Positions 1 through 8,100 of a stretch of DNA of 16,553 bases are shown here, piece by piece. A model generated the notes under the pieces. The model was not told the origin of the DNA. It was given only the letters and a program-made list of their open reading frames with translations, and did no database searches. A program made the position numbers and the translations under genes. The stretch lies in assembly GCA_034659855.1 (NCBI GenBank), contig JAYEIA010000038.1, positions 1 through 16,553 on the forward strand, read 5' to 3'. Positions within the stretch are counted from its first letter, which is position 1; each line of letters starts with the position of its first letter. Source of the DNA: JAYEIA01 sp034659855. Lineage in GTDB: Bacteria > Bacteroidota > Bacteroidia > Bacteroidales > JAADGE01.

Positions 1-221
1 GTAAAATTTGGGCAAACATCTATCGGCACGAAAAAATTGCTATTATTGATCCGCATTCCGGAAAAGTGGAAGCTTACATTAATTTCAGACGCTTACTGCC
101 CATGAACGATTATAATTCAACGACTGATGTACTCAACGGCATAGCCTACGATAAAGAAAATAACCGTATATTTTTAACGGGGAAGCGTTGGCCGAAACTT
201 TTTGAAGTAACTGTAAAATAA
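1..221 (+). CDS. Glutaminyl-peptide cyclotransferase (glutamine cyclotransferase), C-terminal fragment
   Basis: The first 72 readable codons, in the frame starting at base 3, are the C-terminus of a glutamine cyclotransferase; the 5' part lies outside the window. These enzymes cyclise N-terminal glutamine to pyroglutamate, release ammonia, and are usually exported. Visible family signatures are IWANIYRHEKIAIIDPHSGKV, matching the IWAN-Y-x-IxxIDPxTGxV strand of the five-bladed propeller, then DVLNGIAYD, then FLTGKRWPKLFEV just before the stop, which corresponds to the family's conserved TGKxWPKLFEV ending. The reading frame is intact to TAA at 219-221. The family is recognised from memory of its motifs, not from an alignment. 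Neither a signal peptide nor the catalytic residues in the upstream blades can be assessed. Confidence 0.86.
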   Translation, partial: KIWANIYRHEKIAIIDPHSGKVEAYINFRRLLPMNDYNSTTDVLNGIAYDKENNRIFLTGKRWPKLFEVTVK

Positions 222-560
222 CGGTTTTTGTGTTTATCCTGAATAATTAGCTGCACTGAGGTGCAAGCATGTTCATGAAAAATAAAGATTCTGCATTTAC
301 TGAGCTGATAATGTGTTAAGGAACGGAAACAGAATAACTTCGCCTACGCTGCCATAATTTATTTCGTATTCGTTCCTAAATTATTTGTACTTCCTGTGTT
401 TGCTGTAACCGGCTTCGAGGCTTGCAGAATATTAAAAAGTTTATAAGTTCTGTATACAAAATATTACTCTTGAGCGTTATTAAGAAACGGAAATAAAATT
501 CCAACTAACGTCAAAGTTTAGTCGCTGATTATAAGTAATTTAATTGTTTTTCAGCTTTAT

Positions 561-604
561 GCTTATTTCCCTTTTTCTTTATGAAAAAGAAAATAAGCTT
601 TTTT
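561..604 (+). terminator. AT-rich hairpin followed by a T run, candidate intrinsic terminator
   Basis: The left arm GCTTATTTCCCTTTTTC (561-577) pairs with GAAAAAGAAAATAAGC (583-598). One base is bulged and the loop is about five bases. TTTTTT follows at 599-604. This is the layout of a plus-strand intrinsic terminator, although the stem is low in GC and sits 340 bp after the nearest plus-strand stop codon, at 221. It may end read-through from the cyclotransferase gene, or belong to a transcript not recognised here. On the minus strand there is no clean T run, so it reads as one-directional. Confidence 0.45.
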
Positions 605-636
605 CCTTTTGGCTATTAATAAATTTTTTTCCATTT

Positions 637-812
637 TTGATATTACAATAGTTCGTTAAATTTTTATAATTACCTGATATTCAGCATTTTATAACGCAAG
701 TCGTAAGCGAGTTAAAGTATTGACTAATACGTGCTTAGTTTGTAATTACCTACGGTGAGGGCTTCGCCGTTCGTAATTAATAATTCGTAATTTAACGAAG
801 TGTTGATATTAC
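637..812. repeat. MITE-like unit: direct repeats outside inverted repeats
   Basis: The 10-bp direct repeat TTGATATTAC occurs at 637-646 and 803-812. Just inside it are perfect 11-bp inverted repeats, TTCGTTAAATT at 652-662 and AATTTAACGAA at 789-799. The interior contains a compact hairpin, ACGGTGAGGGCTTCGCCGT (752-770), and several GTAATTA/TAATTAC words. The nesting resembles a small non-autonomous element with target duplication, but the gaps between direct and inverted repeats (5 and 3 nt) are unusual and AT-rich sequence raises the chance of coincidence. No coding sequence lies inside. Confidence 0.35.
757..771. repeat. 15-bp dispersed motif GAGGGCTTCGCCGTT, copy 1
   Basis: An exact copy of this GC-rich word recurs at 1276-1290, which is notable in such AT-rich surroundings. 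This copy sits in a hairpin, with ACGG at 752-755 pairing with CCGT at 767-770 and a GGC loop. Each copy lies inside a separate inverted-repeat-bounded unit, so it may be the core of a dispersed intergenic repeat family. Confidence 0.5.
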
Positions 813-1275
813 GAATATAATAATAGTTTTATCAAAAGTGGCATTAGTTCATACCAAAGTTACCCGCTATGAGTTATACCCTATCCATTCCTAAACAGCC
901 ACCAATTATTGATCAACACCTCTTTGCCGGGAATTCGTTTTGAGATTTTCTGATAATTATTTACTTTTGATACGAAAATATTCAGCTAAACCTGAGATTT
1001 GGATTTTAACACAATATCTAATGGGAGGGAATATTTCAGTAAAAAAATATAAACATTTTAAAACGCATATTAAAAAGCACTTATCTGCAAAGAGACGTGA
1101 AAATATTAAGAATGTTTTTGTTAAGAGATATCGACTAAAATAAACAGCATAGAAGGGGGGGAAACAGCAGAGATTTAAATACGTTATCACTAATAGCTAA
1201 AATGAGTGATTATGAACTTCGATAAGCAGCAATCTTTTATTCACTAATTTTGAAATAATTCAATAAGGTGTTTAT

Positions 1276-1290
1276 GAGGGCTTCGCCGTT
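1276..1290. repeat. 15-bp dispersed motif GAGGGCTTCGCCGTT, copy 2
   Basis: This is identical to 757-771. It lies inside the inverted-repeat-bounded segment upstream of trkH. GATATTACAA follows at 1300-1309, a word that also occurs beside the first unit at 639-648, so the two units may share more ancestry than the 15-bp core alone. Confidence 0.5.
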
Positions 1291-1356
1291 GAGACAAAAG
1301 ATATTACAAAAAATCATTATGGACCTATTGGGTGCACTCAATTTTTTTGTAACACT

Positions 1357-1387
1357 TTTGTTCTCAAAATATTGACACTTCTCTTTG
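1357..1387 (+). promoter_or_regulatory. Candidate Bacteroidota promoter for trkH
   Basis: TTTG at 1357-1360 is followed after exactly 19 nt by TCTCTTTG (1380-1387). This differs from the phylum's -7 consensus TAnnTTTG only at its second base. Transcription would start near 1394, about 40 nt before the trkH ATG. The -7 box ends on the first base of the right inverted-repeat arm, so the promoter lies almost entirely inside the 1197-1407 segment. If that segment flipped, the promoter would point away from trkH. Confidence 0.45.
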
Positions 1388-1435
1388 TTCATAATCACTC
1401 AATTTAGGTAATAAACAAAAAACAGACAGTACAAA

Positions 1436-2887
1436 ATGAAAAAGATTTTAAATTTTAAATTAATAGCACGGGTAGTAAGTCTTAACTTGTTTATCCTTAG
1501 TCTGTCTATATTTATTTGCATTGGAATCGCCTTGTTTTATTCCGAAAATTATTATCCGTTTATTTTTTCTGTTTTAATAACATTTACTTCAGCTTTAATT
1601 TTATTTCTGCTGTCGAAAAATGTCGATAAAGAAGAAGAGATAGATCAAAACGACGCCTATTTTACAGTAACAATTTCATGGGTTTTGTTAGGGCTATCGG
1701 GAACTTTGCCTTATATCTTTTCGGGTGCAATACCCTCCTTTACTGATGCACTTTTCGAATCTGTTTCCGGTTTTACAACCACCGGATCCTCAATTTTGAC
1801 TGACATAGAATCTTTACCAAAGTCAATCCTTTTTTGGAGAAGCTTAACCCACTGGATTGGCGGAATTGGTATAATTGTGATAGTGATTATTATATTACCG
1901 TCATTAAAAATCGGTGGTTACCATCTGTTTACCTTAGAATCTTCTTTTGAAGACAAAATTAAACCCAAAATCAGGCAGGTTGGTACCCGCATATTAATGA
2001 TTTATGTTGGCCTGACTGTCGTTGAAACGGCTCTGTTGCTTCTTGGAAAAATGTCTCTTTTTGAAAGCGTTTGCCATGCCTTTGGTACAGTGGCGACCGG
2101 TGGTTTTTCTCCCAAAAATACAAGTATTGCAGATTACTCATCATACATTCAATACGTAATTATGGTGTTTATGTTATTATCAGGGACTAATTTTATCATT
2201 CATTATTATTTAATTAGAAGAAATTTTTCCGGTATTAAAAAAAATGAAGAATTCAAATTTTACATATTAACAATACTCATTATAGGGGGAATAATTACAG
2301 GCATATTATTTTTTCAAATGAACAAGCCATTTGAATTGTCATTTCGGGAGTCATTTTTTCAAGTTATATCAATTGTAACCTGTACAGGATATGCAACATC
2401 CGATTACCTCGTTTGGCCTGAATATGCATGGATGATCATTTTCTTTGCGATGTTTCTCGGAGGAAGTACCGGCTCAACAAGCGGAGGTATAAAAATGGCA
2501 AGGCATCTGATCTTTTTTAAAAATATAAAAACCATGTTTCATAAGTTACTCCATCCTCGTGCTGTTATTCCTGTACGTTTTAATAATGAACCCCTGGATG
2601 ATAAAACCAACAATTCCACACTATCGTTTATTGTCCTTTATTTTATTACATTTTTAGTAGGGACTTTTCTTATGGTAGCTTTGGGGCTCGACGGAAAAAC
2701 AGCCGGTAGTTCTGTTGCAACTTGTATGGCAGGAATCGGACCGGGAATAGGAACTGTAGGGCCGGCAAGTAATTTTGCTCATATTCCCGAATTAGGAAAG
2801 ATACTGCTGTCTGCTCTTATGATTATTGGGCGATTGGAAATCTATACTGTAGTCGTTTTGTTTACTGTAAATTTCTGGAAATCATAA
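1436..2887 (+). CDS. trkH: TrkH-family potassium uptake protein (channel-like subunit)
   Basis: This 483-residue polytopic inner-membrane protein is the K+-translocating subunit of a Trk/Ktr system and has full family length. Four channel-like repeats are visible through their filter loops: SGFTTTGSS (111-119), FGTVATGGFS (216-225), VTCTGYATS (314-322) and MAGIGPGIG (431-439). HWIGGIGIIV (139-148) and GSTGSTSGGIKMAR (343-356) are further family hallmarks; the second is the intramembrane loop that gates the pore. K+ uptake normally needs a cytoplasmic NAD/nucleotide-binding TrkA/KtrA partner, and none is encoded in this window. The ATG at 1436 gives the expected short cytoplasmic N-terminus before TM1. 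Expression may depend on the promoter at 1357-1387 inside an inverted-repeat segment. The filters are read by eye; whether this is a TrkH or KtrB subtype is not resolved. Confidence 0.93.
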   Translation: MKKILNFKLIARVVSLNLFILSLSIFICIGIALFYSENYYPFIFSVLITFTSALILFLLSKNVDKEEEIDQNDAYFTVTISWVLLGLSGTLPYIFSGAIPSFTDALFESVSGFTTTGSSILTDIESLPKSILFWRSLTHWIGGIGIIVIVIIILPSLKIGGYHLFTLESSFEDKIKPKIRQVGTRILMIYVGLTVVETALLLLGKMSLFESVCHAFGTVATGGFSPKNTSIADYSSYIQYVIMVFMLLSGTNFIIHYYLIRRNFSGIKKNEEFKFYILTILIIGGIITGILFFQMNKPFELSFRESFFQVISIVTCTGYATSDYLVWPEYAWMIIFFAMFLGGSTGSTSGGIKMARHLIFFKNIKTMFHKLLHPRAVIPVRFNNEPLDDKTNNSTLSFIVLYFITFLVGTFLMVALGLDGKTAGSSVATCMAGIGPGIGTVGPASNFAHIPELGKILLSALMIIGRLEIYTVVVLFTVNFWKS

Positions 2888-2991
2888 AGACAGATAAGCT
2901 CAATGCGATAACCCCTTTTTAAGTATCGATATTGGAGTAGTTTTATAAAATTCCTGCTTATTATTTGTTTATCTGATCTAAATTATTCAAA

Positions 2992-3024
2992 TTTACAAGA
3001 TACTTGCAATGCTTCATATATTTG
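2992..3024 (+). promoter_or_regulatory. Candidate Bacteroidota promoter for the 3057-4951 gene group
   Basis: TATATTTG at 3017-3024 matches the -7 consensus TAnnTTTG exactly. TTTA at 2992-2995, 21 nt upstream, is a one-mismatch version of the -33 TTTG. The start point would be near 3031, leaving about 25 nt before the ATG at 3057. The poor -33 box makes this weaker than the promoter at 9407. Confidence 0.4.
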
Positions 3025-3056
3025 GCATTGATTTATCTTAATTTAATTTGATTGTT

Positions 3057-3992
3057 ATGAATAATGCATTGGAACTGCTGAATAATATTAATTGGTTTCT
3101 GGAGCCGGTTAAAAATTTTATTCTTTTCTTGTTTACCTCAAAAACCGGATTTTGGTTGTTGATTTTGGGTTTTGCTGCCTATATGATTATTCCGGCCTGG
3201 GAATCTGTAAAAATGAGAAGATTGGCCTACAAAGCCGCTGCAAGCTTTAGTACAGGGAGAATATCCATTGCCGAAAAAATCTACCTTGTGGGGAAATCTT
3301 TTTCAAAAAGCCTCTCAAAAATTATCTCAAATATTCCGATATTAATCATATCTTTTCTGATATTATTATTTATCGTTGCTATTTCGTCCGGAATTACCGC
3401 CGTGGATGATTATGTCAAAAATCAACAAAAAATTTCGGAATTAAAAACAGTTCTCAAACAGCTTGACCAACGCTACAAAGTAGCCGAGATAGAGATTTTA
3501 GATTATAGCTATACCAAAGACAGCACAAGTATGGAAATACGATTTTTTGACAGCTCTCTCGGCGAATTTTCAGACAATACGCAAGCTTTGAGCATTAAAG
3601 GAAACGATATTTATTTTGATGCCATAGTGATGAATTTTGATTACAGCCAAATAACCGATAACCGGAAAGTGAATTTGGTATTGCCTTACCGCATATTCAG
3701 CAACAAAATCCCGCAGGGTAAGGGCCAACTCCTGGAATTGAAAGATAAAAACGGCGTCCCTTTGGTGTATAAACGCAATAAGACAGAGGTTTTTGGAATT
3801 TCTCCGGAATTATATAATGAGCATATTAAAGAATTTGCAACCTATTTGCAAGACGATGAAGCCGCTCGAAAAGCCGGAGTGCGTAGTACACAGGGCAATG
3901 CGGTACATAAGCGAATAAGAAAAGGAAGTACTCTTGAAATTTGGGTAGAACAAACCGGAGGACTTGTAATAAAGGATAAACGAGATTTTTAA
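3057..3992 (+). CDS. Unrecognised two-TM membrane protein with extracytoplasmic or soluble C-terminal domain
   Basis: I do not recognise this 311-residue protein. Hydrophobic segments lie at about 30-47 (GFWLLILGFAAYMIIP) and 91-114 (PILIISFLILLFIVAI), separated by a basic linker of about 45 residues. A short charged helix that may coil (KNQQKISELKTVLKQLDQRY, about 121-140) follows TM2. The remaining 170 residues look soluble and rich in beta strands. With two TM segments, the N- and C-termini should lie on the same side of the membrane. The ATG at 3057 is preferred over a TTG three codons upstream because it fits the candidate promoter spacing. A small lipoprotein-like gene starts 66 bp downstream on the same strand, so the two may be co-transcribed. 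Function unknown. Confidence 0.72.
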   Translation: MNNALELLNNINWFLEPVKNFILFLFTSKTGFWLLILGFAAYMIIPAWESVKMRRLAYKAAASFSTGRISIAEKIYLVGKSFSKSLSKIISNIPILIISFLILLFIVAISSGITAVDDYVKNQQKISELKTVLKQLDQRYKVAEIEILDYSYTKDSTSMEIRFFDSSLGEFSDNTQALSIKGNDIYFDAIVMNFDYSQITDNRKVNLVLPYRIFSNKIPQGKGQLLELKDKNGVPLVYKRNKTEVFGISPELYNEHIKEFATYLQDDEAARKAGVRSTQGNAVHKRIRKGSTLEIWVEQTGGLVIKDKRDF

Positions 3993-4058
3993 AACTTCTG
4001 ACTTCAACAGCATTTGTTCGAATTCGGAGCCGGAAAAATGATCTAAAATTAGGATAAA

Positions 4059-4508
4059 ATGAAAATCATAAGCTTTGTAAACGTATCAATTTTGAGCATG
4101 CTGCTCCTAATGAGTACAGCTTGTATAGATATGTTACTTTCTGAGTCTGATGAATGTGAAAACCCCGACTACTCCGATTGTGATACCTTTGAGCCTTATT
4201 CTGCTTTTCTTAAACTACATGTTTCAACAGAAAGCGATTTGGAACTTATTGAATTAAAACTTTATACGGGAGATATTGAGGAGGGAGAGTTGATTGTGGA
4301 TTTTCCGGACAGCTTATTCGACTCAAGCCCGATTGTGAAAGAAGTCAGGCTGGATAAAAAATTCAGTGCCAAAGCCGTATATGTCAGAGGTCAGGATACA
4401 ATCGCCTGTATCGACGGAACCGAAACCAAGAGACATTCTTATACAAACTGTGATTCGACCTGTTGGAGAATATCCGGAGATGAACTATATTTAGAGATAG
4501 CCCGGTAA
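4059..4508 (+). CDS. Small Cys-rich lipoprotein-like exported protein
   Basis: The 149-residue product begins with a signal sequence (MKIISFVNVSILSMLLLMSTAC). Cys22 could be the lipidated residue, but the preceding S-T-A is a loose lipobox because the -3 position is Ser rather than Leu. If it is not lipidated, the protein would be secreted or anchored by its N-terminal helix. The mature part is acidic and has several cysteines: one each in DECEN, SDCDT and IACID, then CDSTC near the end. These could form disulfides in the periplasm. The central part (FLKLHVSTESDLELIELKLYTGDIEEG) looks like beta strands. No family is recognised. It lies 66 bp after the two-TM gene and 26 bp before the YjbQ gene, so an operon is plausible, though its parts have no obvious shared role. 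Confidence 0.7.
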   Translation: MKIISFVNVSILSMLLLMSTACIDMLLSESDECENPDYSDCDTFEPYSAFLKLHVSTESDLELIELKLYTGDIEEGELIVDFPDSLFDSSPIVKEVRLDKKFSAKAVYVRGQDTIACIDGTETKRHSYTNCDSTCWRISGDELYLEIAR

Positions 4509-4534
4509 TGTCAAATCAATAAAAAATATAAACT

Positions 4535-4951
4535 ATGAAGTCATTCAGAAAAGAATTGTGGTTTAATACAGATACTCGGCGGCAGTTAATTAATATAACA
4601 CCTGATGTACAAGCAGTAATTGCCGAAAGTGGTATTTCGGAAGGCTTTGTATTGGTGAATGCCATGCACATAACGGCATCCGTCTTTATTAATGATGATG
4701 AATCGGGACTGCATCAAGATTATGAAACATGGCTGGAAAAGTTGGCCCCCGAAAAACCGCATTCTCAATACAATCATAATACCTATGAAGACAATGCCGA
4801 TGCTCACCTCAAACGTACTGTCATGGGACGCGAATCGGTAGTAGCAATTACCGGAGGGCAGTTGGATTTTGGTCCTTGGGAACAAATTTTTTACGGCGAG
4901 TTTGACGGAAAACGTAAAAAGCGGGTCTTAGTAAAAATTATCGGGGAGTGA
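4535..4951 (+). CDS. YjbQ / UPF0047 family protein
   Basis: The 138-residue product matches the YjbQ (UPF0047) family at normal length from end to end. Signatures are VNAMHITASVFIND (41-54), GLHQDYETWLEKLAP (58-72), YNHNTYEDNADAHLKRTVMG (79-98) and GGQLDFGPWEQIFYGEFDGKRKKRVLVKIIG (107-137). The conserved histidines of the trimer's putative metal/phosphate site are present (His45, His81, His91). Members are often annotated as secondary thiamine-phosphate synthases because some complement a thiE defect; the physiological role in most bacteria is unsettled. No thiamine gene is nearby, so that role is not supported by context. It is the last gene of the same-strand group that starts at 3057, with a 26-bp gap to the lipoprotein gene. 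Confidence 0.92.
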   Translation: MKSFRKELWFNTDTRRQLINITPDVQAVIAESGISEGFVLVNAMHITASVFINDDESGLHQDYETWLEKLAPEKPHSQYNHNTYEDNADAHLKRTVMGRESVVAITGGQLDFGPWEQIFYGEFDGKRKKRVLVKIIGE

Positions 4952-5083
4952 TTGTGTGTTATTTGTACGTAAAAATTCATCCAAAGGTTTGAATATAAAT
5001 GATATAGTGAATATCTCATATAAGTAGTAATACGTAAATTTTCGTATTTTAATATTGTTATATTACTGATAACCCGTTGAATT

Positions 5084-5180
5084 ATTGCACCATTATACTA
5101 TTAAATAATTGTACCATTATATCATTAAATAATTGTACCATTATACCATTATATCATTAAATAATTGTATCATTACTAAT
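5084..5180. repeat. 24-bp AT-rich tandem repeat (about 3.5 units)
   Basis: Units of the form ATTGTACCATTATATCATTAAATA run at 5084-5107 and 5108-5131. A third unit at 5132-5163 is expanded by an extra 8-bp ACCATTAT, and a partial unit begins at 5164. The array ends about 10 bp before the ATG at 5189, so it forms the immediate leader of the large sensor-phosphatase gene. A near-identical single copy (one mismatch over 27 bp) lies at 11710-11736, beside the second SpoIIE gene. The function is unknown; it may be a dispersed intergenic repeat or a regulatory array. Confidence 0.75.
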
Positions 5181-5188
5181 GTAACACG

Positions 5189-8100
5189 ATGAAAAAAATA
5201 GTAGCTGTAATTATTATTTTGTTGGGACTGTACGTTACAGGTGTTTCTCAAAAACCTCGAATCAAGTTCGAAAAGTTGTCCGTAGAACAAGGCTTGTCTC
5301 AATCTACAATTATAGATATATTGCGAGACAGTCGGGGGTTTATGTGGTTTAGCACATTGGACGGCCTCAATAAGTACGACGGGTATTCCGTAAAGGTCTA
5401 TTGGAACAGTCCGACTCGTAAAAATGCCCTTTCAGACAATATCACGCAAGTGCTCTACGAAACACCCAATACCGATAATCCGGTATTTTGGGTAGGAACT
5501 GCTGCCAAAGGCTTGTGCAAATACAACAGAATTGAAGATAATTTTACAACCTATCAATATTCAAGCAGCAATAAAAACAGTATCAGCAACAATCGAATTA
5601 CGGCAATAGCAGGAGATAACGACTTGTTGTGGGTCGGAACCCACCGTGGACTAAATATAATGAACCCCCAAACCGAAGAATTTTCTCTTTGCGACCTCAA
5701 CCTCTTTACAAGCGATACAATTACCGCATTGCTTGAGTTGGGGAATGATATTTGGGTAGGAACAGAGAACGGGCTTACTATTTTTAACCCGGCGGAGAAT
5801 ACTTCAAAAAAATTATACCTCCAAGACGGTTTGCCCGGCGAACACATCACAGATATAATTCAAGACAACCGCGGAAAAGTATGGATTTCTGCCGAAAACG
5901 GAATAGCCGTCATTAACCCGAAGACTCTTGAAATAGAAAACTTGACACCAAAGTTAGTAAACCGGTTGGGGATTAATCCCCCCGCAGTAAGCTCCGTTTT
6001 GCAAGATATTGATTCAAGTTTTTGGATTGCAACCCAAAATTACGGTTTAATTAAATACATTCGGGAAACCGGTGAAGTGTTTAGATACACTCATAATCCA
6101 TTGTATAGGAATAGCTTGTCGATAAATACCGTCATCTCTTTGTACAGAGATAATACCAATATCCTTTGGGTGGGAACATCGCTGGGCGGGGTGAATAAGT
6201 GGAATCGTGCAGCCGAGGATTTAACAGTGTTCAGGCATAACCCCTACGATGAGAATAGCCTGTCGGCTTCTCAGGTACGGTCGATATATACAGATCGAGA
6301 GAACAATGTGTGGGTTGGTACAGTTGAGGGCGGATTGAATAAGTGGGAAAAAAAGAATAACCGATTTAAGCATTTCAAACACCGAGCAGGCGACCCCAAA
6401 TCACTCTCACATAACCATGTGCGGGCTATTTGTGAAACCAAATCCGGAGACTTCTGGGTAGGAACATACGGGGGCGGCCTAAACCTGCTGAATCGTAAAA
6501 CCGGAAATTTCAAAGTTTATCGGCACAGTAAAAACAATCCCAAGAGTATAGCCTCGGATAAGGTTTGGGATATAATAGAAGATAAAGACGGAAAACTCTG
6601 GGTAACGACCTATGGCGGCGGCTTGAATTTGTTTAATCCCGAAGATGAAACCTTTATGCATTACAGATATAAGGGGGAAGATCGAAGATCGCTCAGTAAT
6701 GATTTGGCTACCGTAATTTTTCAAGACAGCAGAGATTTTATTTGGATTGGAACATTCAGCGGACTGAACAGAATATATCCGGAAGAACGAAAATTTCTTC
6801 GGTTTATGCATGAAGAGAACAACCGAAACTCTCTTATTAACAACCGAATATATTCTATACATGAAGACTCTGAGGGCTATTTGTGGATAGGGACAAAAGG
6901 CGGTCTCAATAGATTTGATGTAGATAACGGCAAGTTTGAACACCTGACTACCGATAATTCTGATTTGCCGAATAATGTTATTCTGGGAATTTTGGAAGAA
7001 GGAGAATTTATTTGGGTGAGTACAAATCGAGGAATTGCCCGCATTAATAAGAGTAATTTCAAAATTAAAAATTTTAATATGGGAGACGGTCTGCAAAACA
7101 ATGAGTTTTTGGCCGGATCCTATTGTAAAGCAGACGACGGAGAAATGTTCTTTGGCGGAATAGACGGTTTCAATGCCTTTTATCCTAAAAAAGTCAAGGA
7201 TAACCCCTATAAACCACCGGTTGTAATTACGGAGTTTAAAATTTCAAACAAATCGCTAAAGACCGATTCTGCCATATCTGAAAAAAAAATAATTCGATTG
7301 GAACATTTTGAAAATGATATTTCCTTTACATTTGTAGCACTCGATTTTATTTTTCCGACCGAAAATCGTTATGCTTTCAAACTCGAACCCTATGACCAAG
7401 AATGGAACTATGTGGGGGTAAGACGGTTTGCATCCTATACCAACTTGGAACCCGGAAATTACACCTTTAAGGTGAAGGGCTCAAATAATGATGAAATTTG
7501 GAATGAGATAGGGACATCAATTGACATATATATCCGCCCGGCTTTTTGGCAAACTTTGTGGTTTAAAATACTATCCGGTGTGGTAATATTGCTCGCTGTA
7601 TTTGCTGTCTACAGTATTCGGGTAAGAAATATAAAAAGGCGAAATAAAGAGCTGGAGGAGACCGTAAAAATACGAACGTTCGAAATAAGACAGCAAAATG
7701 AAGAAATTACTGCACAAAATGATGAAATTCAACTTCAAAACGATAAAATTGTAAAGCAGCATGAAGAGATTACTGACAGTATCAGGTATGCCGAGCGAAT
7801 TCAGCAAGCGGCTCTGTCGGGAATGGAAGAAATTACGGGGGCATTTCCGGAATATTTTATTTTTTTCAGACCGAGAGATATTGTAAGCGGTGATTTTTTC
7901 TGGGCCGGAAAACAAAACGGAAAAATTGTGATTACGGCAGCCGATTGTACCGGACATGGTGTCCCCGGAGCATTTATGAGTATGCTGGGCATCAGTTTTT
8001 TGAATAAAATAGTGAATGAAAAAAAGATTACCGATGCTGCTGAAATTCTTAACCGGTTGCGTTCTAATATTATATCGGCACTACACCAAAGAGGCGATAA

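Larger units (their letters stand above)
1197..1407. repeat. 211-bp segment bounded by 21-bp inverted repeats (candidate promoter inverton or MITE)
   Basis: Bases 1197-1217 and the reverse complement of 1387-1407 match at 20 of 21 positions. The perfect core is GAGTGATTATGAAC (1204-1217), with GTTCATAATCACTC at 1387-1400. The 169-bp interior carries the 15-bp GAGGGCTTCGCCGTT motif and, at its right edge, a promoter-like TTTG-N19-TCTCTTTG pointing at trkH, whose ATG lies 28 bp beyond the right arm. TAATA flanks both sides (1191-1195 and 1409-1413), each one base outside the repeats, which is what a 5-bp target duplication of a miniature transposon would leave. Either an invertible promoter switch or a MITE that donated a promoter fits. 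No recombinase gene is in the window. Confidence 0.6.
222..1435. other. 1.2-kb intergenic region rich in repeats, no convincing gene
   Basis: This stretch between the cyclotransferase and trkH has frequent stops in all frames. It is AT-rich and contains a terminator-like hairpin (561-604), a MITE-like unit (637-812), two copies of a 15-bp GAGGGCTTCGCCGTT motif (757-771, 1276-1290) and a segment bounded by 21-bp inverted repeats (1197-1407). A 7-bp inverted repeat, AGGAACG/CGTTCCT, lies at 319-325 and 371-377. Two weak reading frames exist. One is a 24-codon ATG frame at 869-943 (MSYTLSIPKQPP...). The other is a 67-codon basic frame from a TTG at 940 to 1143. They abut in different frames and could be remnants of a decayed gene, but I recognise neither. 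Confidence 0.6.

Noticed and set aside
869..943. 24-codon ATG frame reading MSYTLSIPKQPPIIDQHLF...
   Set aside because: It is short and ends abruptly next to the 940 frame in another phase. A frameshifted gene remnant was considered, but the joined peptide resembles nothing I know.
940..1143. 67-codon basic reading frame in the intergenic region, starting at TTG
   Set aside because: It has no recognisable family, a TTG start without a clear ribosome site, and an opposing frame of similar size (957-1190). Composition looks like AT-rich non-coding DNA. It could be a remnant, but this cannot be supported.
5084..5180. CRISPR-like array
   Set aside because: The repeats are directly adjacent without unique spacers, are AT-only in character, and no cas gene is present; this is a simple tandem repeat.
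6479..7101. Long minus-strand frames inside the propeller phosphatase gene
   Set aside because: They are shadows of the strongly supported plus-strand gene, whose 14 repeated blades create repeated open stretches on the other strand.
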